This document shows, piece by piece, positions 59,330 to 64,000 of a stretch of DNA of 64,000 bases. How positions within the stretch are numbered: position 1 is the stretch's first letter; each line of letters starts with the position of its first letter. Location: positions 1-64,000 of the forward strand of contig SCEG01000007.1 of assembly GCA_004102805.1 (NCBI GenBank), given 5' to 3'. Source of the stretch: Muribaculaceae bacterium Isolate-002 (NCI). GTDB taxonomy: Bacteria; Bacteroidota; Bacteroidia; Bacteroidales; Muribaculaceae. The position numbers were made by a program, and so were the translations under genes. The notes under the pieces are model-generated. The model searched no databases, had not been told where the DNA came from, and saw only the letters and a program-made list of their open reading frames with translations.

Positions 59330-61247
59330 CACAAAGGCGCCCTACGCGGCCCCGGAGGATACACCTACGCCGTTGCTCGACAAAATCGTTTTGCCGGACG
59401 ATCTGCGGCGTCTGTCGCTTGACGAGCTGCCACAGCTGTGCGGTGAGCTCCGCCATTTCCTTATCCATAATCTGGCAGGCAATCCCGGGCACTTCGCGTC
59501 GTCAATGGGCTCGGTGGAGCTGACTGTGGCGCTCCATTATGTGTTTGACACCCCCTACGACCGCATCGTGTGGGATGTGGGGCATCAGGCCTACGCCCAC
59601 AAGATATTGACAGGCCGACGCGAACGTTTTGCCGAAAACCGCCGTCTCGACGGCCTGAGCGGATTTCCAAATCCGGCCGAGAGTCCGTATGACACCTTTG
59701 TGGCCGGACACGCCTCCAACTCAATATCCGCGGCGCTCGGCATGGCGGTGGCCTCGGAGCTCAAGCATGACGAACCGTTGCGCAAGGTGGTGGCCGTAAT
59801 CGGCGACGCCTCCATTTCGGGTGGACTCGCCTTCGAGGGGCTCAACAATGCCGCAAATACGCCCAACGACCTCCTTATCATACTCAATGACAACGATATG
59901 TCAATCGACCGCAATGTCGGTTCGCTCAATTCATATCTGGCACATCTCACCACGTCGCCTGCCTACAACGCGTTCCGTTACAAGGTGTATCACGCCCTGC
60001 GCAAGATGCGTCTGGTGAGCGAGCGCCGCCGCGGTTCGATACTTCGCTTCAATAATTCGCTGAAGTCGCTCATAACCAAGCAGCAAAATATATTCGAAGG
60101 GCTCAACATACGTTATTTCGGCCCGTTTGACGGTCATGACATACGCCGCATAGTGCGGGTGCTCAACGACATCAAGAATATAAAGGGACCCAAGCTGCTG
60201 CATCTGCGCACGGTCAAGGGAAAAGGCTACGCCCCGGCAGAAGCCGACCCCGCCGTGTGGCATGCTCCCGGCCGCTTCAACCCGATGACCGGAGAGCTGC
60301 TCAGAAGCAAGGGACCGCGTCCGCCTAAATATCAGGATGTGTTCGGAAAGACACTGGTTGAGCTTGCCGAGGCCGACAGCTGGGTAGTGGGCATCACCGC
60401 CGCCATGCCGTCGGGCACATCGATAAGCGAGCTTCAGGCTGTCTATCCGCAGCGCACGTTTGACGTGGGGATATCGGAGGGGCATGCCGTGACGTTTGCC
60501 GGCGGTCTCGCCAAATCGGGCTTGCGTCCGTTTGTGGCGATATACTCGTCGTTTCTTCAGCGTGCCTACGACCAGATAATCCATGATGTGGCGATAGCGT
60601 CGCTGCCCGTGGTGCTCTGCATCGACCGCGCCGGACTTGTCGGAGAGGACGGAGTGACCCACCACGGAGTCTATGACATGAGCTATCTCAATCCCATTCC
60701 GGGCATCACAATCGCTTCGCCGTCTGACGAGATGACTCTGCGCAATCTGATGTTTACGGCTCTGCATCATCAGGACGGGCCGTTTGCCATACGCTATCCG
60801 CGCGGCGAGGGCCGTAATGTCGAGTGGCGCAGTGAGATGCATGAGCAGCCCGTGGGGCGTGGCAGAGTGCTTGCCGAGGGCGATGACGTGGCAATCCTCA
60901 CGATAGGCCCGATCGCATCAGAGGCCGAAAAGGCTGTGGAGATGCTTGCCGGGCGCGGCATCAAGGCGGCTCATTACGACATGATATATCTCAAGCCGAT
61001 TGACGGCGCCCTCATCGAGAATGCCGCACGCAAAAACTGTCTTATCGTAACGGTCGAGGACGGCACTGTCAACGGCGGACTTGGAAGCACTGTGCGTCAG
61101 TGGCTCGATGACAACGGCATGAGCCGCAAACTTGTCAATGTCGGAGTGCCCGACCGCTTTGTCGCCCAGGGTACGCCCGCCGAGCTCTACAGGCAATGCG
61201 GCATGGATGCCGGCAGTATTCATGATATTATAGTCAGCAGCCTATGA
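59307..61247 (+). CDS. dxs: 1-deoxy-D-xylulose-5-phosphate synthase
   Basis: 646-residue cytoplasmic thiamine-diphosphate enzyme condensing pyruvate and glyceraldehyde 3-phosphate, first step of the MEP isoprenoid pathway. Seen: GHFASSMGSVELTVALHYVF, DVGHQAYAHKILTGRR, AGHASNSISAALG, cofactor motif IGDASISGGLAFEGLNNAA (GDG variant GDA, usual in Dxs), LRTVKGKGYAPAE, and DRAGLVGEDGVTHHGVYDM, PRGEG in the second half. Feeds undecaprenyl and quinone synthesis. Overlaps trkA by 4 bases. Secure. Confidence 0.97.
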   Translation: MVKKKVNDTKAPYAAPEDTPTPLLDKIVLPDDLRRLSLDELPQLCGELRHFLIHNLAGNPGHFASSMGSVELTVALHYVFDTPYDRIVWDVGHQAYAHKILTGRRERFAENRRLDGLSGFPNPAESPYDTFVAGHASNSISAALGMAVASELKHDEPLRKVVAVIGDASISGGLAFEGLNNAANTPNDLLIILNDNDMSIDRNVGSLNSYLAHLTTSPAYNAFRYKVYHALRKMRLVSERRRGSILRFNNSLKSLITKQQNIFEGLNIRYFGPFDGHDIRRIVRVLNDIKNIKGPKLLHLRTVKGKGYAPAEADPAVWHAPGRFNPMTGELLRSKGPRPPKYQDVFGKTLVELAEADSWVVGITAAMPSGTSISELQAVYPQRTFDVGISEGHAVTFAGGLAKSGLRPFVAIYSSFLQRAYDQIIHDVAIASLPVVLCIDRAGLVGEDGVTHHGVYDMSYLNPIPGITIASPSDEMTLRNLMFTALHHQDGPFAIRYPRGEGRNVEWRSEMHEQPVGRGRVLAEGDDVAILTIGPIASEAEKAVEMLAGRGIKAAHYDMIYLKPIDGALIENAARKNCLIVTVEDGTVNGGLGSTVRQWLDDNGMSRKLVNVGVPDRFVAQGTPAELYRQCGMDAGSIHDIIVSSL

Positions 61248-62578
61248 AGATAGTAATAGCAGGAGCGGGAGAAGTGGGACAGCACATAGCTAAGCTGCTG
61301 TCGTCGGAGGAGCAGGATATCGTGCTTATCGACAGCGACGAGACGAAACTCGAGCGCATCGACGCCAACTACAATCTGATGACAAGTGTGGGCAGTCCGA
61401 CGTCGTTCAGGACGCTCAAGGGAGCCGGCACACAGCATGCCGACCTGTTTATTGCGGTCACGCCGTCGGAAGACAAAAATCTGATTGCCTGCATGATAGC
61501 AAAAGGACTGGGCGCGGCGCGCACGGTGGCGCGAATTGACAACTATGAATATCTGCGCGCCGACAACCGCGAATATTTCCTGCGCCACGGAGTCGACGAC
61601 CTGATATATCCCGAGCAGCTGGCCGCCCAGGAGATAAAGACTGCACTGCGGCGCTCATGGGTGCGGCAGTGGTTTGAGCTCCACAAGGGAGAGCTGGTGC
61701 TTGTCGGAGTGAAAGTGTATGAGAACGCCGCGATTGTCGGCACGAAGCTGCGCGACATGACATTCACGCACCATGACCTTCATATAAGCGCCATCACGCG
61801 TCGACACGAGACCATCATACCTGGCGGTAACGACGAGATACTTGCCGGCGACATCATCTTCGTCACGACAACGCCCGAATATGTCGACACACTCAGGCAG
61901 GTGTGCGGCAAGAGCGAGCATGTGGTGCGCAACATCATGATAATGGGCGGCTCTCGCATAGCAGTGCGCCTTGCCTCGATGCTCGGTTCGGAATACCGCA
62001 TCAAGATTATCGAAAACAACCGCGACGTGTGCCGCCGGCTTCCTGAGAAGTGTCCGAACTGCGAGATCATCTACGGCGACGCCCGCGACAACGACATATT
62101 GCTTGACGAGGGGATTGAGGACATGGACGCTTTCATTGCGCTTACCGACAGCTCGGAGACCAATATCCTCGCCAGTCTGTCGGCCAAGGAATTCGGTGTC
62201 GAAAAGACTATCGCCGAGGTGGAAAACATTCAGTTTATCTCCGAGGCCGAGGGGCTTAACATCGGTACAATCATCAACAAGAAACTGCTTGCGTCGAGCA
62301 AGATATTCCAGATACTTCTCGCCGCCGACTCCGAGTCGTCTAAATTCCTGTCGCTGGCCGATGCCGAAGTGGCTGAGCTCGAGGTGAAACCCGGTGCAAA
62401 GATAACACGAGCGGCGGTCAAAGACCTCAAGCTGTCGCGCGACATGACTATCGGCGGACTCGTGCGCGACGGACAGGGCATGCTTGTCACCGGCAATACG
62501 CTCATACAGCCGGGCGACAGGGTAGTGGTGTTCTGCCTGTCCGGAGTGATACACAAGATCGAGAAACTGTTCGGCTGA
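61244..62578 (+). CDS. trkA: Trk potassium uptake regulatory subunit TrkA
   Basis: 444-residue cytoplasmic NAD(H)-binding gating subunit of the Trk K+ system. Seen: two RCK halves, each with a Rossmann motif, GAGEVGQHIAKLLS at about 6-19 and IMGGSRIAVRLASML at about 229-243, and LIDSDETKLERI, YGDARDNDILLDEGIEDMDAFIALT (abridged). C-terminal RCK_C parts are present in both. Its ATG overlaps the dxs stop. Precedes trkH by 48 bases. Secure. Confidence 0.96.
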   Translation: MKIVIAGAGEVGQHIAKLLSSEEQDIVLIDSDETKLERIDANYNLMTSVGSPTSFRTLKGAGTQHADLFIAVTPSEDKNLIACMIAKGLGAARTVARIDNYEYLRADNREYFLRHGVDDLIYPEQLAAQEIKTALRRSWVRQWFELHKGELVLVGVKVYENAAIVGTKLRDMTFTHHDLHISAITRRHETIIPGGNDEILAGDIIFVTTTPEYVDTLRQVCGKSEHVVRNIMIMGGSRIAVRLASMLGSEYRIKIIENNRDVCRRLPEKCPNCEIIYGDARDNDILLDEGIEDMDAFIALTDSSETNILASLSAKEFGVEKTIAEVENIQFISEAEGLNIGTIINKKLLASSKIFQILLAADSESSKFLSLADAEVAELEVKPGAKITRAAVKDLKLSRDMTIGGLVRDGQGMLVTGNTLIQPGDRVVVFCLSGVIHKIEKLFG

Positions 62579-62626
62579 TGCCGGCTGACTGACGTTTCAA
62601 CCAAAAAGATACAAAAGATACAGGAG

Positions 62627-64000
62627 ATGGGTTCACGAACAATAAAGCGGCGTCGACTTAACATCAATGTCCCCGAGCTGGTGCGCATCATCGGATTTCT
62701 TATCCTTGTCGAGGCGGTGTTCATGCTCGTCCCGCTGGTGTATTCGCTTATCGCGGGAAGTAGCGACACCAAGGCATTCATGATTTCTATTTCGGCGAGT
62801 GTGGCGGTGGGGCTTTCGCTTGTGCTCGGAGTGAAGCCGCGGGTCAGAGAGCTCGGCAAGCGCGACGGCATGCTGCTCACGGCCCTGGTGTGGGTCATAT
62901 TCTCGCTTTTCGGCATGCTTCCGTTCATGCTCAGCGACATACGGCTTAATTTCGCCGAGGCATTTTTTGAGTCGATGTCAGGGTTTACCACAACCGGCGC
63001 GTCGGTAATCGACGACATATCGTGGCTGCCGCGCGGAGTCAATCTCTGGCGGTGCATAATGCAGTGGCTTGGGGGTGTGGGTATCATCATCTTCACTGTG
63101 GCGCTGCTGCCGATGCTCAATTCGTCGGGCGGAATGCAGATGTTCAATGCCGAGGCCTCCGGCATGATACACGACAAGCTGCGGCCGCGCGTGAGTCAGA
63201 CGGCCAAGCGTCTGTGGCTGATCTACAGCGTGCTTACAGTGACGCTCGTCATCATATTGTGGATAGGTCCGCTGCCGCTTTACGAGGCGGTGTGCCACTC
63301 GATGTCGACGGTGTCGACCGGCGGCTTCACGTCGTGTACAGACACTGTGGGAGCGTGGAGCTCGCTGTCGGTGCGCATACCGGTGATAATCTTCATGTTT
63401 CTCGGCGGTGTGAATTTCGTGCTGATTTACCGTGCGTCGCTCGGCCAGATGAGAAAGGTGTGGAGCGATGTCAATTTCCGCACCTACGTCTTTGCCGTGC
63501 TGTCGGCCACGCTGGCGATAGTGGCAGTGCTTGTGGCCGGAGGTGAGCGCGATCTGATAAAAATCACTGTCGAACCGCTGTTTCAGGTTGTGTCGACCAT
63601 AACCTCGACGGGCTATGCGGTCGACAGCATGTCGTCGTGGAGCGAGGCGGTGATACCTGTATTGCTTGTGCTGATGCTTATGGGAGCGTGTGCCGGCTCG
63701 ACATCGGGCGGTGTGAAAATCGACAGGGTGATATTCCTGGTGAAGAATGCTGTCAACGAGTTCAAGAAAGTGATACATCCCAACAGATATTATCCGCTGA
63801 CAGTCAACGGTGTGGTGAAGCCGCCGGAGCTTGTGCTCAAGGTTACTGGCTTTTTCGCGTTCTATGTGCTGATACTCGTGTCGGGGGGTATGATAGTGGC
63901 GGCTATGGGAATGCCTCTGGGCGACGCTTATTTCGCCACGGTGTCGTGTCTGGGCAACACCGGTCTGGGGATAGGGGAGACGGCATCGTCGTATGTCGCG
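62627..64000 (+). CDS. trkH: TrkH-family potassium channel subunit (cut by window end)
   Basis: 458 codons visible of a usual ~480, continuing past 64000. Seen: basic cytoplasmic start MGSRTIKRRRLN, about ten hydrophobic segments, and four pore-loop selectivity regions: FTTTGASV, STVSTGGFTS, TITSTGYAV and CLGNTGLGIG, plus QWLGGVGIIIFTVALLP. Read through from ATG at 62627, preceded by AGGAG that touches the start codon. K+ uptake with TrkA. Secure apart from the missing end. Confidence 0.95.
   Translation, partial: MGSRTIKRRRLNINVPELVRIIGFLILVEAVFMLVPLVYSLIAGSSDTKAFMISISASVAVGLSLVLGVKPRVRELGKRDGMLLTALVWVIFSLFGMLPFMLSDIRLNFAEAFFESMSGFTTTGASVIDDISWLPRGVNLWRCIMQWLGGVGIIIFTVALLPMLNSSGGMQMFNAEASGMIHDKLRPRVSQTAKRLWLIYSVLTVTLVIILWIGPLPLYEAVCHSMSTVSTGGFTSCTDTVGAWSSLSVRIPVIIFMFLGGVNFVLIYRASLGQMRKVWSDVNFRTYVFAVLSATLAIVAVLVAGGERDLIKITVEPLFQVVSTITSTGYAVDSMSSWSEAVIPVLLVLMLMGACAGSTSGGVKIDRVIFLVKNAVNEFKKVIHPNRYYPLTVNGVVKPPELVLKVTGFFAFYVLILVSGGMIVAAMGMPLGDAYFATVSCLGNTGLGIGETASSYVA

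Noticed and set aside
59931..60842. 303-codon open frame on the minus strand
   Set aside because: Antisense shadow of dxs, which is fully supported.
61655..62554. 299-codon open frame on the minus strand
   Set aside because: Antisense shadow of trkA.
1..64000. CRISPR array, tRNA or rRNA genes
   Set aside because: No regularly spaced repeats, no cloverleaf with the GTTCGA T-loop, and no rRNA-like sequence was seen by eye; a tRNAscan or CRISPR-finder run would be decisive.

Overview
The window reads as chromosomal DNA from a gut-type Bacteroidales bacterium, most plausibly a Muribaculaceae-like lineage. The placement rests on Bacteroidetes-restricted families (DUF4494, DUF4492, DUF3098, DUF4252), a BioG-BioC fusion, an exbB-exbD-exbD-tonB operon, a six-gene Na+-NQR operon beside cytochrome bd, promoters of the Bacteroidetes form TTTG-N19-TAnnTTTG, and weak or absent Shine-Dalgarno sequences. 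Family-level placement is inference. Most coding DNA is fairly GC-rich; two islands (10.3-11.1 kb and 37.3-39.2 kb) are clearly more AT-rich.

Layout. 1-1.4 kb: no intact gene, two terminators. 1.4-6.9 kb (minus): transketolase, an MFS sugar permease with an inserted loop, PLP-binding YggS and DUF4494. 7.0-10.1 kb (plus): DUF4492-cydA-cydB. 10.3-11.1 kb: AT-rich secreted carboxypeptidase-regulatory-domain protein. 11.2-16.3 kb (minus): ftsX-DUF3098-uppP-truB-queA-DUF2148-yigZ operon. 17-22 kb (plus): OmpA-family porin with a long leader, BASS transporter, Crp/Fnr regulator, hexapeptide acetyltransferase, small beta-barrel protein. 22-27.6 kb (minus): tripartite RND efflux operon. 27.9-29.3 kb: ammonium transporter. 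29.4-32.9 kb: TPR/HTH regulator convergent with an ECF sigma-putative anti-sigma-DUF4252 operon. 33-35.1 kb: gmd-fcl (GDP-fucose). 35.3-37.2 kb: SIMPL protein and ROK kinase. 37.3-39.2 kb (minus): AT-rich, overlapping ATPase and TOPRIM-like genes, a candidate defence cassette. 39.4-45.4 kb (plus): bioG-bioC fusion, bioD, aroE, YeiH-type transporter, comEC. 45.4-50.7 kb (minus): murA and the exbB-exbD-exbD-tonB operon. 51.4-57.4 kb (plus): nqrABCDEF. 57.7 kb: an orphan promoter-terminator pair. 58-59 kb (minus): solitary tyrosine recombinase. 59.1-64 kb (plus): small membrane protein, dxs, trkA, trkH (cut by the window end).

How it fits together. NQR and cytochrome bd are the Na+-pumping entry and the oxygen-scavenging end of a quinone-linked electron chain; ExbBD-TonB powers outer-membrane uptake; FtsX, UppP, MurA and the GDP-fucose genes serve the envelope; TrkAH handles K+.

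The most interesting items are the ATPase-TOPRIM cassette at 37267-39170, a probable ~70-nt small RNA at about 57692-57760, and a family of long palindromic repeats (5473-5677, 10140-10276, 57795-57963) that each sit just 3' of a minus-strand gene in the same relative orientation.
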